From the NCBI RefSeq assembly GCF_021290925.1, contig NZ_JAJSLX010000004.1, positions 310,001 through 374,000 on the forward strand: 64,000 bases of DNA, given 5' to 3'. Shown here in pieces: positions 9,663-18,749 of this stretch. Origin of the DNA: Sessilibacter corallicola. Its GTDB lineage: Bacteria; Pseudomonadota; Gammaproteobacteria; Pseudomonadales; Cellvibrionaceae. Each line of letters begins with the position of its first letter. Within the stretch, counting starts at the first letter, position 1. The notes under the pieces were generated by a model. That model was not told the origin of the DNA and ran no database searches. It saw only the letters and a program-made list of their open reading frames with translations. Both the position numbers and the translations under genes were made by a program.

Positions 9663-10277
9663 CTAAGACAGGGGTTCCACGCCAAACTTTCTGAGCAGCT
9701 TTGTTAATTTTATCAGCGGTAGTCCGACCAAGCTGTTGGGATCGGATGTTTCGACGCTCTCGAACAGTGTTACCCCTAATCCTTCTGACTTAAAACTGCC
9801 TGCGCAATTGTAGGGCTCTTCGATTTTTAGGTAGTTTGTGATTTGTGATTCGGTAAGTTCTAAAAAATTGACCCGAGTTATTTCGCATTCGCTCAAGTGC
9901 TCGCCACTTTGCGCATTGATTAAGGTTAAACCTGTGTGAAACGCTGCTTGTTTGCCGCTGGACTTTTTAAGTTGTCGAACGGCATTGTCAAAATTACCGG
10001 GCTTGTGGAGAACTTCGCCGTCGATATGCGCGACTTGATCAGAGCCAATAACTAGGTAGATGCAGTCATTTTGTTCTGATGAACTGTTTGTTAGGTGTTT
10101 TACTACGGCTTCCGCTTTTTCGCGACTTAATCGCATAGCTCTGGCATCTGGGGTTTCGCCAGGAATTTCGGTTTCTTCTATGTCGCTAGGTTGTTGAATG
10201 AACGGAGTGTTTAGCTTGGTCAGTATTTCTGCGCGATAGGGTGAGGTTGAGGCTAAAACTAACTTAAAATTTTGCAT
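9663..10277 (-). CDS. yceF: Maf-family nucleotide pyrophosphatase (7-methyl-GTP type)
   Basis: A 204-residue Maf protein. LASTSPYRAEIL at the N-terminus, VIGSDQVAHIDGE and CAGSFKSEGLGVTLFE follow E. coli YceF closely, which hydrolyses m7GTP and related modified nucleotides. This supports the YceF (Maf-2) subtype rather than the dTTP/UTP-specific YhdE subtype. It is divergent from yceD, 106 bases away, in the conserved maf-yceD-rpmF-plsX arrangement. Confidence 0.92.
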   Translation of the reverse strand: MQNFKLVLASTSPYRAEILTKLNTPFIQQPSDIEETEIPGETPDARAMRLSREKAEAVVKHLTNSSSEQNDCIYLVIGSDQVAHIDGEVLHKPGNFDNAVRQLKKSSGKQAAFHTGLTLINAQSGEHLSECEITRVNFLELTESQITNYLKIEEPYNCAGSFKSEGLGVTLFESVETSDPNSLVGLPLIKLTKLLRKFGVEPLS

Positions 10278-10383
10278 GTAAAACGGTAACTGTTTGAAAG
10301 TAGATGAAAATTAGGGATATTTTTCAAAGATTATGGCAAATTGTTTTGACACTGGTGGGCAGTATACATAGAATTGCGCGCCT

Positions 10384-10917
10384 ATGACTCAGCACACCTC
10401 AAGATCCTCAGTTCCTCGGTTTATTGATGCACGAAAATTTGCACAACAGCAGGGGAAAATTCAAGGTCAACTCGATCTTTCGTCTCTTCCAAGAATATTG
10501 GAAGTGGCTCAGGAGAAAGCGGGTGTGGTGGAAGTCGATTTAGATTTTAAGATTGATGATCACGGACATTCTGTTGTAACCGGAACGATAGACACTAACT
10601 TCTCTGTTGTCTGTCAACGATGCCTTGGACCTTTGCCGGTTTCAGTATCATCCGATGTCAATGTCGCAGTTACTCGTGATCAAGCTGATGCCAAATTACT
10701 GCCTAGATCGTTAGATCCTTGGATAGTAGAGGGTGAAAGCGGAGATTTGCACGAGCTGATAGAAGAAGAGATTCTTCTAGAGTTGCCAATGGCACCATTT
10801 CATGACTATGAATGTGTTCCTGATGCAATGTTCAGTTCTGGTGAAGAGAAACAAGAGACCAAAACAACGAATCCATTTAGCGTTCTTGAACAACTCAAGG
10901 GCTCGCCGAAGCAATAA
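10384..10917 (+). CDS. yceD: DUF177 protein YceD (23S rRNA accumulation protein)
   Basis: A 177-residue protein of the YceD/DUF177 family with the CxxC element CQRCLGPLPV and an acidic segment ending in LLELPMAPFHDYECV. YceD in E. coli supports 23S rRNA accumulation, and the gene is coupled to rpmF in nearly all bacteria that have both. It is the first gene of the yceD-rpmF-plsX-fab run. Confidence 0.93.
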   Translation: MTQHTSRSSVPRFIDARKFAQQQGKIQGQLDLSSLPRILEVAQEKAGVVEVDLDFKIDDHGHSVVTGTIDTNFSVVCQRCLGPLPVSVSSDVNVAVTRDQADAKLLPRSLDPWIVEGESGDLHELIEEEILLELPMAPFHDYECVPDAMFSSGEEKQETKTTNPFSVLEQLKGSPKQ

Positions 10918-11004
10918 CGTGTTATTAGTTGATCACATAAGATCGACTAATATTATTCGAGGCGCCCCTGCTCAAGACCGATGTATTTTTTAGGAGCTTA
11001 ATCA

Positions 11005-11187
11005 ATGGCAGTTCAGAAAAGTAAGAAAACTCGTTCACGTCGTGGTATGCGTCGCTCTCATGACGCTTTGAGTGGCCCAACCTTATCTATCGATTCAACC
11101 ACTGGTGAAAAACACCTTCGTCATCACGTAAGTGCAGATGGTTTCTACCGCGGCAATAAAGTTATCAATACCGACGCTGACGAATAA
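11005..11187 (+). CDS. rpmF: 50S ribosomal protein L32
   Basis: A 60-residue basic protein beginning [20 protein letters not shown], typical of L32. It lacks the C-terminal CxxC zinc pairs present in some L32 paralogues. A good ribosome-binding site (TAGGAGC) precedes the ATG. It lies between yceD and plsX, as is nearly universal in gammaproteobacteria. Confidence 0.97.
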   Translation: MAVQKSKKTRSRRGMRRSHDALSGPTLSIDSTTGEKHLRHHVSADGFYRGNKVINTDADE

Positions 11188-11194
11188 TTATCGT

Positions 11195-12196
11195 TTGTCG
11201 AAACAGATAACGATCGCTGTAGACGCGATGGGCGGAGACCACGGTCTTCGCTCCACTGTTCCTGCCTCCATCAAGTTCGCCGAGAACAACCCTAAAGTTA
11301 ACGTCAAACTGTTTGCTGTTAAAGACGCCTCTCTTAGTATCCCTTCATTATCTAACTTAGAAATTCGATATTGCGAATCATCTGTGGCTATGGATGAGAG
11401 TATTTCTGTTGCTTTGCGGCGTAAAATGTCATCTTCAATGGCGCAGGCGTTGGTAGAGGTGGAAAACCGCCAAGCAGATATCTGTGTGAGTGCTGGCAAT
11501 ACGGCGGCCTTATTGGCGTTTGGCTACCATATTTTGGGGGCATACTCTGGCTTGAAGCGTCCGGCGATATGTAAACCAATCCCTACGTTAATCGGTCATA
11601 GCTACATGTTGGATTTGGGTGCCAACGTAAATGTTGAGCCCAGTGTATTGCACGATTTTGCTAAGTTAGGCAGCGGGTTAAGCCGCTTAGTAGACGGCAA
11701 TTCAAATCCTAAGGTGGCTTTGCTGAATATTGGAACAGAAAGCAAAAAGGGTAATGAAGTTATTCAGCAGGCTCATGCGTTACTGAAAAATGACAAAACA
11801 CTGAATTATTCAGGCTTTATCGAAGGGGATTCTATTTACAGCGGCCATGTCGATGTCATCGTGTGTGACGGATTTGTGGGCAATGTTGCATTAAAGGTAA
11901 GTGAGGGAGTGGCTAGAATGGCCTTATCTCAGCTCAAAGAGTCCTTTAAATCTAGTCTTTATGGACGTGCTCTTGGCCAATTTGCCCGGCCTTTGTTGCG
12001 AAAATGGCGAACACAATTCGATCCCGCTCGCTATAATGGCGCCTGCTTTCTCGGCTTGAATGGATCCGTGATAAAAAGTCACGGTTCGGCTGATAGTTTG
12101 GCTTTTCAATACGCATTGGAAATGGCCCATGACTTCGCCAGTAAAAAAACAACCGAGCTTTTGCGTGATGAAATGGCAGAATTCATCACCAGTTGA
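11195..12196 (+). CDS. plsX: Phosphate acyltransferase PlsX
   Basis: About 333 residues, with the family opening ITIAVDAMGGDHG and internal CVSAGNTAALLAFG and VCDGFVGNVALK. PlsX makes acyl-phosphate from acyl-ACP for PlsY, the first step of phospholipid synthesis, and is a peripheral membrane protein. The frame stays open back into rpmF (ATG at 11132), but homologues begin a few residues before AVDAMGGD. The TTG at 11195, 7 bases after the rpmF stop, is therefore preferred although no clear ribosome-binding site is visible; translation coupling to rpmF is likely. Confidence 0.92.
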   Translation: MSKQITIAVDAMGGDHGLRSTVPASIKFAENNPKVNVKLFAVKDASLSIPSLSNLEIRYCESSVAMDESISVALRRKMSSSMAQALVEVENRQADICVSAGNTAALLAFGYHILGAYSGLKRPAICKPIPTLIGHSYMLDLGANVNVEPSVLHDFAKLGSGLSRLVDGNSNPKVALLNIGTESKKGNEVIQQAHALLKNDKTLNYSGFIEGDSIYSGHVDVIVCDGFVGNVALKVSEGVARMALSQLKESFKSSLYGRALGQFARPLLRKWRTQFDPARYNGACFLGLNGSVIKSHGSADSLAFQYALEMAHDFASKKTTELLRDEMAEFITS

Positions 12197-12267
12197 CGAA
12201 ACCCAATAACGGTTATCGCTAGAGCTATAGAATACTAATTTCAAACATACAAAGAGCTTCTATCTAT

Positions 12268-13209
12268 ATGTCCACTCAGAATCTGGCATTTATTTTCCCA
12301 GGTCAAGGTGCGCAAAGCCAAGGAATGTTGGCTGAACTTGCCGCAGAACACTCAATTGTTGAACAAACATTTGCCGAGGCATCCGATGTCTTGGGTTACG
12401 ATTTATGGGCATTGTCGCAAAACGACGAAGATGGCCAAATCAATATGACTGAAATTACTCAGCCTTTATTGCTTACCGCGAGTACGGCAATATGGCGAGT
12501 TTGGCAGTCGCTTTCTGATATCCGTCCTAACTTTGTGGCTGGTCACAGTTTGGGTGAGTGGTCGGCTCTCGTGGCCGCTGGTGTGGTTGAGTTTAAAGAC
12601 GCCGTTGCTTTGGTTCGCAACCGTGGTAAGTACATGCAAGAAGCCGTTCCTGCCGGAGTCGGCTCGATGGCGGCACTTATCGGATTGAGCGACCAAGACG
12701 TTAACGACGCCTGTGTTGAAGCTGCTGGCGACCAAGTGGTTGCGGCAGTTAACTACAATGCGCCTGGTCAAGTCGTTATTGCCGGACACAAAGAAGCTGT
12801 GGATCGCGCTGCTGTTGCAGCCAAGGCTAAAGGTGCGAAAAAAGTAATGCCTTTAGCGGTGAGTGCGCCTTTCCATACGATTTTGATGAAGCCTGCATCA
12901 CAAAGACTGCAAGAAGATCTTCAATCTGTCGAATTTAAAGCGCCTGAGATTAATATTATTCATAATGTCTCTGCCGCTGGTGAGCCAGACCCTGAAAAAA
13001 TTAAGAATATTATGATCCAGCAAATCTACCTTCCTGTTCGTTGGGTAGAGTGCGTACAAGCTTTAGCTGCAAATTCTATTGAAATGGCTGTAGAGTGTGG
13101 GCCGGGTAAAGTGCTGTCGGGCATGAATAAGCGTATCGATAAGTCGATTAAGTCTTATCAAACCGATGCTCCCGATACAATTGCCGCTACTGTTCAAAGC
13201 TTTGCTTAA
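12268..13209 (+). CDS. fabD: Malonyl-CoA:ACP transacylase
   Basis: A 313-residue FabD. IFPGQGAQSQGM lies at the N-terminus, the nucleophile Ser is in GHSLGEW, and the His of APFHTILM completes the dyad. It loads malonyl groups onto ACP for chain elongation. It lies 71 bases after plsX, with no fabH between them (fabH is normally here in E. coli but not in Pseudomonas). Confidence 0.97.
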   Translation: MSTQNLAFIFPGQGAQSQGMLAELAAEHSIVEQTFAEASDVLGYDLWALSQNDEDGQINMTEITQPLLLTASTAIWRVWQSLSDIRPNFVAGHSLGEWSALVAAGVVEFKDAVALVRNRGKYMQEAVPAGVGSMAALIGLSDQDVNDACVEAAGDQVVAAVNYNAPGQVVIAGHKEAVDRAAVAAKAKGAKKVMPLAVSAPFHTILMKPASQRLQEDLQSVEFKAPEINIIHNVSAAGEPDPEKIKNIMIQQIYLPVRWVECVQALAANSIEMAVECGPGKVLSGMNKRIDKSIKSYQTDAPDTIAATVQSFA

Positions 13210-13230
13210 GAATCAACTACTGGAAACTTT

Positions 13231-13974
13231 ATGGCTCTTGAAGACAAAATCGCATTAGTCACTGGTGCATCACGTGGAATTGGTGCTGCTATTGCGAATA
13301 AACTAGGCGCATCTGGTGCTACGGTTATCGGTACAGCAACCAGTGAAAAGGGCGCTCAGGCAATTACTGACTACTTGAATGCTGCTGGCATTAAAGGTCA
13401 GGGGTTGGTTTTAAACGTAACTGACGCCGATTCGGTAAAGAACTGTTTAGATACGATTTCTAAAGATTACGGCGCTGTTACTATTTTGGTTAACAACGCT
13501 GGAATCACTCAAGATAACTTGTTAATGCGTATGAGCGACGATCAGTGGCTTGACGTAATCAATACAAATCTTAATTCCGTGTTTCGACTTTCAAAAAGCG
13601 TTTTACGCCCAATGATGAAAGCGAGATGGGGAAGAATTGTCAACATTGCCTCTGTTGTGGGGTCAATGGGTAATGCAGGTCAATCTAACTACGCCGCTAC
13701 TAAAGCCGGTGTTGCTGGATTTTCCCGTTCACTTGCCAAAGAAGTTGGCTCTCGCGGTATTACTGTGAACACAGTGGCGCCTGGATTTATCGACACTGAT
13801 ATGACCAAGGTGTTAACCGACGAGCAAAAAGCACCTATGTTAGCTGCTATCCCGCTTGACCGACTAGGTCAGCCAGAAGAGATTGCCTCTGTGGTAGATT
13901 TTTTGGTCAGCGATGGCGCAGCGTACGTAACAGGTGAAACGATTCACGTGAATGGTGGAATGTACATGGCCTAG
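13231..13974 (+). CDS. fabG: 3-oxoacyl-ACP reductase
   Basis: A 247-residue short-chain dehydrogenase: NADPH-binding TGASRGIG, NNAG, catalytic Ser in NIASVVGSMG, and YAATKAG with the Tyr and Lys. It ends with VTGETIHVNGGMYMA, the FabG signature. It performs the first reductive step of each fatty-acid elongation cycle. It is 21 bases downstream of fabD and co-transcribed with it. Confidence 0.97.
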   Translation: MALEDKIALVTGASRGIGAAIANKLGASGATVIGTATSEKGAQAITDYLNAAGIKGQGLVLNVTDADSVKNCLDTISKDYGAVTILVNNAGITQDNLLMRMSDDQWLDVINTNLNSVFRLSKSVLRPMMKARWGRIVNIASVVGSMGNAGQSNYAATKAGVAGFSRSLAKEVGSRGITVNTVAPGFIDTDMTKVLTDEQKAPMLAAIPLDRLGQPEEIASVVDFLVSDGAAYVTGETIHVNGGMYMA

Positions 13975-14017
13975 GCTTATATAAGCCAAGCCTGTTAGAA
14001 AAAATTTTACTCTTTCA

Positions 14018-14047
14018 TTCACAAATTTATTGTTATCAATGTAAAAT
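14018..14047 (+). promoter_or_regulatory. Putative promoter of acpP
   Basis: TTCACA (14018-14023) and TAAAAT (14042-14047) with an 18-bp spacer, within the 172-bp fabG-acpP gap. acpP commonly has its own strong promoter; this assignment is by eye. Confidence 0.35.
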
Positions 14048-14146
14048 GCGGCTTCGTGTTAGGCCGTGACAAAATAACAAGTCGTAACCGTGGAAATCGG
14101 AAGACGGCACAACCGAATTTATACCGACTAGGAGTTAAATAACCTT

Positions 14147-14383
14147 ATGAGCAGCATTGAAGAACGCGTTAAGAAAATCGTTGCCGAGCAACTCGGTGTT
14201 AAAGAAGAAGAAGTAAAAACCGAAGCATCTTTTGTTGAAGACCTTGGTGCCGATTCTCTTGATACCGTTGAGCTGGTAATGGCCTTGGAAGAAGAGTTCG
14301 AAACTGAAATTCCAGACGAAGAAGCCGAAAAAATCACCACTGTACAACTTGCAATTGACTACATTAACGCCAACTTGGCTTAA
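14147..14383 (+). CDS. acpP: Acyl carrier protein
   Basis: A 78-residue acidic protein with the phosphopantetheine attachment site [12 protein letters not shown] (Ser37). It carries growing acyl chains for FabD, FabG, FabF and PlsX, which are encoded around it. A strong AGGAG ribosome-binding site precedes the ATG, and a terminator follows. Confidence 0.98.
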   Translation: MSSIEERVKKIVAEQLGVKEEEVKTEASFVEDLGADSLDTVELVMALEEEFETEIPDEEAEKITTVQLAIDYINANLA

Positions 14384-14418
14384 ATACAGTCTTAGTTGCT
14401 AGCTTGCTACAGCGATTC

Positions 14419-14455
14419 AAAAGCCGTGCTATTTCTTTAGTACGGCTTTTGTTTT
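14419..14455 (+). terminator. Rho-independent terminator after acpP
   Basis: AAAAGCCGTGCT pairs with AGTACGGCTTTT across an 8-nt loop, followed by GTTTTAT on the plus strand. It should separate acpP from fabF. Confidence 0.85.
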
Positions 14456-14582
14456 ATATAAAGAGAATAGTTTTTAATAGATTGCTAAAAAGTAATAGCC
14501 TGATTTGGGAAGGGTTTGGCAATTTACACAGTTGCTCAAAAACGAACGTTTTGAGTAGTACAGATTATATTTGGAGGCAATA

Positions 14583-15824
14583 GTGACCCGCAGAAGAGTG
14601 GTTGTGACGGGTTTAGGCATGGTAGGCCCGACAGGCAACAGTGTCGCTGAGTCTTGGTCTAATATCGTCAAAGGCGTGAGTGGTGCTAAAACTATCGACC
14701 ACTTCGATGTCGCTCCTTTTTCTACGCAATTTAGCTGTTCAGTGAGAGATTTGGATCTTTCTCCTTACCTTTCACCGAAAGAAGCAAAAAAAATTGACGC
14801 TTTCGTACAGTACGGCATGGTCGCGGGAATTCAGGCGATGTCTGATTCTGGTATTGAGGTTGATGAGGCTTTGGCGCCAAAAATGGGCGCAATCATTGGC
14901 TCTGGAATCGGCGGATTATCGGATATCGAGCGTGTATCGCTGGTGATTGAAGAAAAAGGGCCAAAACGTGTTAGTCCGTTTTTTGTTCCCGGTTCAATTA
15001 CAAACATGATTTCCGGTAACTTATCGATTCGTTATGGCTTTAAAGGGCCTAACCTTGCCGTCGTAACTGCCTGTACAACTGGAACACACGCAATTGGACT
15101 TGCGGCTCGTTCGATCATTCATGGCGAATGTGACGTAATGCTTGCCGGTGGCGCCGAAATGGCGACTACACGCGTTGGTGTTGCAGGCTTTAGTGCAGTG
15201 CGTGCGCTTTCTACTCGAAATGACGCTCCTGAAAAAGCAAGCCGACCTTGGGATACTGATCGCGACGGTTTCGTCCTGGGTGACGGCGCGGGAATTGTTG
15301 TTCTCGAAGAGTATGAGCGAGCGAAAGCTCGAGGTGCAACTATTTACGCCGAGCTGCTTGGTTTCGGAATGAGCGGCGATGCACATCACATTACTTCGCC
15401 TCCAGAAGATGGCTCCGGCGGTGCTTTGGCTATGTCCAATGCCCTCAACGACGCCGGTATCACCCCTGAAGACATTGATTATATCAATGCCCACGGGACA
15501 TCAACTCCAGTTGGTGATTTGGCTGAGATTCGTGGTGTTCGCTCATTGTTTGGCGATCATCAAAGCAAGTTGGCAATCAGCTCAACGAAATCGATGACTG
15601 GTCACTTGTTGGGTGCTGCGGGTGCCGTTGAAGCGATTTACACGGTTTTGGCTCTTAGAGACCAAGTTGCTCCACCAACCATTAATTTGGACAATCCAGA
15701 TCCAGAAGTCGCCGGATTAAACCTTGTTCCACACGAAGCACAATCGATCAAAATAGAGAAAGCTCTCTCTAACTCGTTTGGTTTTGGTGGAACGAACGGT
15801 TCACTCGTTTTCGGTCGAATCTAA
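14583..15824 (+). CDS. fabF: 3-oxoacyl-ACP synthase II
   Basis: About 413 residues of a beta-ketoacyl-ACP synthase. The nucleophile Cys is in [11 protein letters not shown], and the two His are in [11 protein letters not shown] and [27 protein letters not shown] closes the protein. It condenses malonyl-ACP with acyl-ACP and controls the temperature-dependent unsaturated/saturated ratio in E. coli. GTG at 14583 is chosen because GGAGG lies 5 bases upstream; the frame extends 4 codons further to a TTG. Confidence 0.96.
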   Translation: MTRRRVVVTGLGMVGPTGNSVAESWSNIVKGVSGAKTIDHFDVAPFSTQFSCSVRDLDLSPYLSPKEAKKIDAFVQYGMVAGIQAMSDSGIEVDEALAPKMGAIIGSGIGGLSDIERVSLVIEEKGPKRVSPFFVPGSITNMISGNLSIRYGFKGPNLAVVTACTTGTHAIGLAARSIIHGECDVMLAGGAEMATTRVGVAGFSAVRALSTRNDAPEKASRPWDTDRDGFVLGDGAGIVVLEEYERAKARGATIYAELLGFGMSGDAHHITSPPEDGSGGALAMSNALNDAGITPEDIDYINAHGTSTPVGDLAEIRGVRSLFGDHQSKLAISSTKSMTGHLLGAAGAVEAIYTVLALRDQVAPPTINLDNPDPEVAGLNLVPHEAQSIKIEKALSNSFGFGGTNGSLVFGRI

Positions 15825-15927
15825 AATTCTACAGTGCCAGCTCAGGAAGTAGAGGTCGTTCTCGGCCTCTACTGCTCGTTAAAATATTGGTTTTAATTGG
15901 CCTTGAGCGGTTTGGCGGGACAGATTT

Positions 15928-16962
15928 ATGGTCCGGAAGTTATTCATTTCATTAGTGTTATTGGTCGCGATTTGCTGTATTGCTGTTGCAAGTGGGTGGT
16001 ATTGGTTGAACACCTGGGCCAATTCTCCTGTTATTGCCGCTAATCAAACACTCATTGTTGAACGCGGAAGTAACCTGACCTCGGTGAGTCGGCAGATATT
16101 TTCCGACCAGTCCCCGCTGTATTTTCGCAGTTCGATTCTATACGCGCGATTGCAGAATCAAACAGCAATTCAATCTGGTGAATACCAACTAGATGCGGAT
16201 GATTCGTGGCAAGCGATTCTTGATTTGCTTGAGTCAGGTAATACGGTCAAAAGACAAGTGACGCTTGTTGAAGGTTGGACAGTTAAACAGGCATTGGAGC
16301 ATCTGCATTCACAAGAAAAAATAGAGCGTACCCTAAGCTCTGTATCTGACGAATCCTTAATCGCCATCTTGCCTGAGGGCTATAAACACCCTGAAGGCTG
16401 GTTTTTTGCTGACACCTATCAATACCAGCTGGGTGATTCTGATCTCGATATACTGAAACGCTCGCATCAAAAGATGCGCGATGTTTTAGATACCGGTTGG
16501 CAAGAAAGAGATCAAAATATTCCGTTGCAGTCTGCTTATGAAGCGTTGGTATTGGCTTCTATCGTTGAAAAAGAAACTGGGTTGGATTCTGAGCGTCCGG
16601 TAATTGCCAGCGTATTTACTCAGCGGTTGCGAAAGAGAATGCGCTTGCAGACAGACCCAACCGTGATTTACGGCCTGGGCGATTCGTATAAAGGCAATAT
16701 TACTCGAAAGCATCTGCGTCAAAAGACAGACTACAATACTTACGTTATTAAAGGTTTGCCGCCAACGCCTATCGCGCTTGTTGGTGCCGAAGCCATTCAG
16801 GCAACTCTTCACTCCGCAGCCGAAGAATATTTGTATTTCGTTGCTAAAGGCGACGGTAGCCACTATTTTTCTAAAACATTGGATGAGCACAACAAGGCGG
16901 TCAGAGAGTATCAATTGGTTAATCGCGCCAAAGAATACCGGTCTCAACCTTTAAATCAGTAA
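15928..16962 (+). CDS. mltG: Endolytic murein transglycosylase MltG
   Basis: A 344-residue protein with an N-terminal membrane anchor (about 5-25) and a periplasmic YceG-like domain. The expected catalytic Glu lies in ASIVEKETGL, followed by QRLRKRMRLQTDPTVIYGLG and LPPTPIALVG, all family hallmarks. It cleaves nascent glycan strands and sets their length. In E. coli and Pseudomonas pabC lies between fabF and mltG; it is absent here. It precedes tmk by 22 bases. Confidence 0.95.
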   Translation: MVRKLFISLVLLVAICCIAVASGWYWLNTWANSPVIAANQTLIVERGSNLTSVSRQIFSDQSPLYFRSSILYARLQNQTAIQSGEYQLDADDSWQAILDLLESGNTVKRQVTLVEGWTVKQALEHLHSQEKIERTLSSVSDESLIAILPEGYKHPEGWFFADTYQYQLGDSDLDILKRSHQKMRDVLDTGWQERDQNIPLQSAYEALVLASIVEKETGLDSERPVIASVFTQRLRKRMRLQTDPTVIYGLGDSYKGNITRKHLRQKTDYNTYVIKGLPPTPIALVGAEAIQATLHSAAEEYLYFVAKGDGSHYFSKTLDEHNKAVREYQLVNRAKEYRSQPLNQ

Positions 16963-16984
16963 ACGTTAACAATTAGGACATTGT

Positions 16985-17620
16985 GTGGCTCAAAAACCTG
17001 GAAAATTTATTACGTTCGAAGGCGGAGAGGGTGCTGGTAAATCCACCAATATTCTTGTTGCCCAGGAATATCTCGAATCACAGGGAATTAAAACTCAGTT
17101 AACTCGTGAGCCCGGCGGTACACCACTTGCGGAAGAGATTCGATCTCTTTTAATTTCTAATCGTGAAGAATCTGTCAATGAACTGACTGAGCTACTGCTT
17201 GTTTTTTCCGCGCGAGCACAGCACTTAAATAATTTAATTAAACCTGCATTGGCTCAAGGTATTTGGGTCTTGTGTGATCGCTTTACGGATGCGACCTACG
17301 CCTATCAGGGCGCGGGTAGAGGACTTTCTGTAGAAGCTATCCGCACGCTAGAAACGTTGGTGCAAGGCAATATTCGTCCTGATCTTACGTTACTGCTCGA
17401 TTTAGACATTGAAGTTGGTGCTACCCGCGCTCGAAATCGCGGAGCTTTGGATCGCTTCGAGTCTTTAAATGCGGAGTTTTTCTCTCGTGTGCGTGATATG
17501 TATCTGCAAAGAGCCAAATTTGAGAGTTATTACAAAGTGGTCGATGCAAACCAATCGTTAGAAAACGTGCAGTTAGCGGTAAAAAATACCTTAATTGAAT
17601 TTATTCGCGAAGTTTCATGA
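16985..17620 (+). CDS. tmk: Thymidylate kinase
   Basis: A 211-residue kinase with P-loop FEGGEGAGKST, TREPGGTP, the DRF motif in CDRFTDATYAYQGAGRG, and an LDRFE lid region. It phosphorylates dTMP to dTDP. The GTG start at 16985 has AGGA upstream. Its stop overlaps the start of the next gene (ATGA), so the two are translationally coupled. Confidence 0.97.
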   Translation: MAQKPGKFITFEGGEGAGKSTNILVAQEYLESQGIKTQLTREPGGTPLAEEIRSLLISNREESVNELTELLLVFSARAQHLNNLIKPALAQGIWVLCDRFTDATYAYQGAGRGLSVEAIRTLETLVQGNIRPDLTLLLDLDIEVGATRARNRGALDRFESLNAEFFSRVRDMYLQRAKFESYYKVVDANQSLENVQLAVKNTLIEFIREVS

Positions 17621-18012
17621 TTAACGAAAGTATCTTTCGTTTTTTATCGAAAGCCCAGTTTTTGGTGTTAATCGTTATTTATTTTTGGATGGGTATTGCC
17701 AACGTGGCAGGTACGCCTGCTGAAAATATTAATGATTTAGTCATGCACGCCGCAGGCTATTTTATCGCTATGTTCTCAGGGTTTTGCGCGTTTTACTCAA
17801 TCAAACGCTTCTGGTATTTATTAATGGGGCTTTGGTTGTTCTCGTTAATGATCGAGCTTATTCAGTATTATTTGCCGTGGCGGAGTTTTTCAGTATCCGA
17901 CTTAATCGCTAACTTAGGCGGTTTGCTTGGTGGATACGTACTGATTTTGCTTTTCAAAGTTCATTTGCTAAAAATAATCGAAAAAATTTCTCCGCAGAGT
18001 ACAAAAGCTTAA
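17617..18012 (+). CDS. VanZ-like membrane protein
   Basis: A 131-residue protein with four hydrophobic segments and the VanZ-like pattern DLVMHAAGYFIAMF followed by MIELIQYYLPWRSFSVSDLIANLGGLLGG. VanZ-like proteins are small membrane proteins of mostly unknown function; low-level teicoplanin resistance is known only for the enterococcal member. The start overlaps the tmk stop by 4 bases. Its position inside the normally contiguous tmk-holB run is a local insertion shared with the following rluA. Confidence 0.82.
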   Translation: MINESIFRFLSKAQFLVLIVIYFWMGIANVAGTPAENINDLVMHAAGYFIAMFSGFCAFYSIKRFWYLLMGLWLFSLMIELIQYYLPWRSFSVSDLIANLGGLLGGYVLILLFKVHLLKIIEKISPQSTKA

Positions 18013-18016
18013 TCAT

Positions 18017-18661
18017 TTAAAATGGGCTAGGTGCAGTTATTGTCACCGTAACGTTAAAAATTGGGTGCTCGAAACTGATTCGTTGGGCATGTAATAGCAG
18101 GCGATTACTGCTGTTTTGACTGTGCGGAGTGCCGTAAAAATAATCCCCTAAAATTGGATGGCCGATAAACTCGCAATGCACACGCAATTGATGGGAGCGC
18201 CCCGTGATGGGTGTGAGTAATAATCGGGAGGTCGCATTTTTATGATCCCGATGTAACACCTGAAAAAGCGTTTTTGCCGGTTTACCCGATTCGTAGCAAA
18301 CCTTTTGTTTAGGGCGATTGGGCCAATCGCAAATGAGTGGTTGCTCAATTGTGCCGTTGTCTTGTTGGACGATCCCATCCACAACAGCAATATAATGTTT
18401 ACTGACTTGACGCTCTTGAAACTTGCGTGACAATAAGCTCAAAGCTTGCTGGCTTTGTGGGAACAAAACGATTCCCGAGGTGGCCATATCCAAACGATGC
18501 ACAACTCGGCTGTTGGGAAAGTTTGTTAGAATTCGATTAAACAAACAGTCTTGTTTGTCTGGTCCGCGACCGGGTACAGTCAGCAAATTAGGGGCTTTAT
18601 TGACCGCAATCAGATCGTTGCCTTTATACAGAATTTCTGGGGGATGTATCGGTGTATTCAT
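18017..18661 (-). CDS. rluA: Dual-specificity 23S rRNA/tRNA pseudouridine synthase RluA
   Basis: A 214-residue synthase without an S4 domain. It has HRLDMATSG with D58 as nucleophile, and a stretch ICDWPNRPKQKVCYESGKPA nearly identical to E. coli RluA, as well as PITGRSHQLRVH. RluA modifies 23S rRNA U746 and U32 of several tRNAs. It is encoded against the direction of the tmk-holB run, its stop 5 bases from the vanZ-like stop. Confidence 0.9.
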   Translation of the reverse strand: MNTPIHPPEILYKGNDLIAVNKAPNLLTVPGRGPDKQDCLFNRILTNFPNSRVVHRLDMATSGIVLFPQSQQALSLLSRKFQERQVSKHYIAVVDGIVQQDNGTIEQPLICDWPNRPKQKVCYESGKPAKTLFQVLHRDHKNATSRLLLTPITGRSHQLRVHCEFIGHPILGDYFYGTPHSQNSSNRLLLHAQRISFEHPIFNVTVTITAPSPF

Positions 18662-18749
18662 GGAGCGCTCTTTTATGGATGCCCGATTTTGCAGAACAGT
18701 TAAGTGACATACAAGTCCTGAATTAGGTCATCAATATTTAGAGTAAAAA

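Noticed and set aside
14060-14120. A stretch reading CAAGTCGTAACCGTGG resembles the 3' end of 16S rRNA.
   Set aside because: Only about a dozen bases match, with no flanking rRNA sequence; it lies in the acpP leader and is chance.
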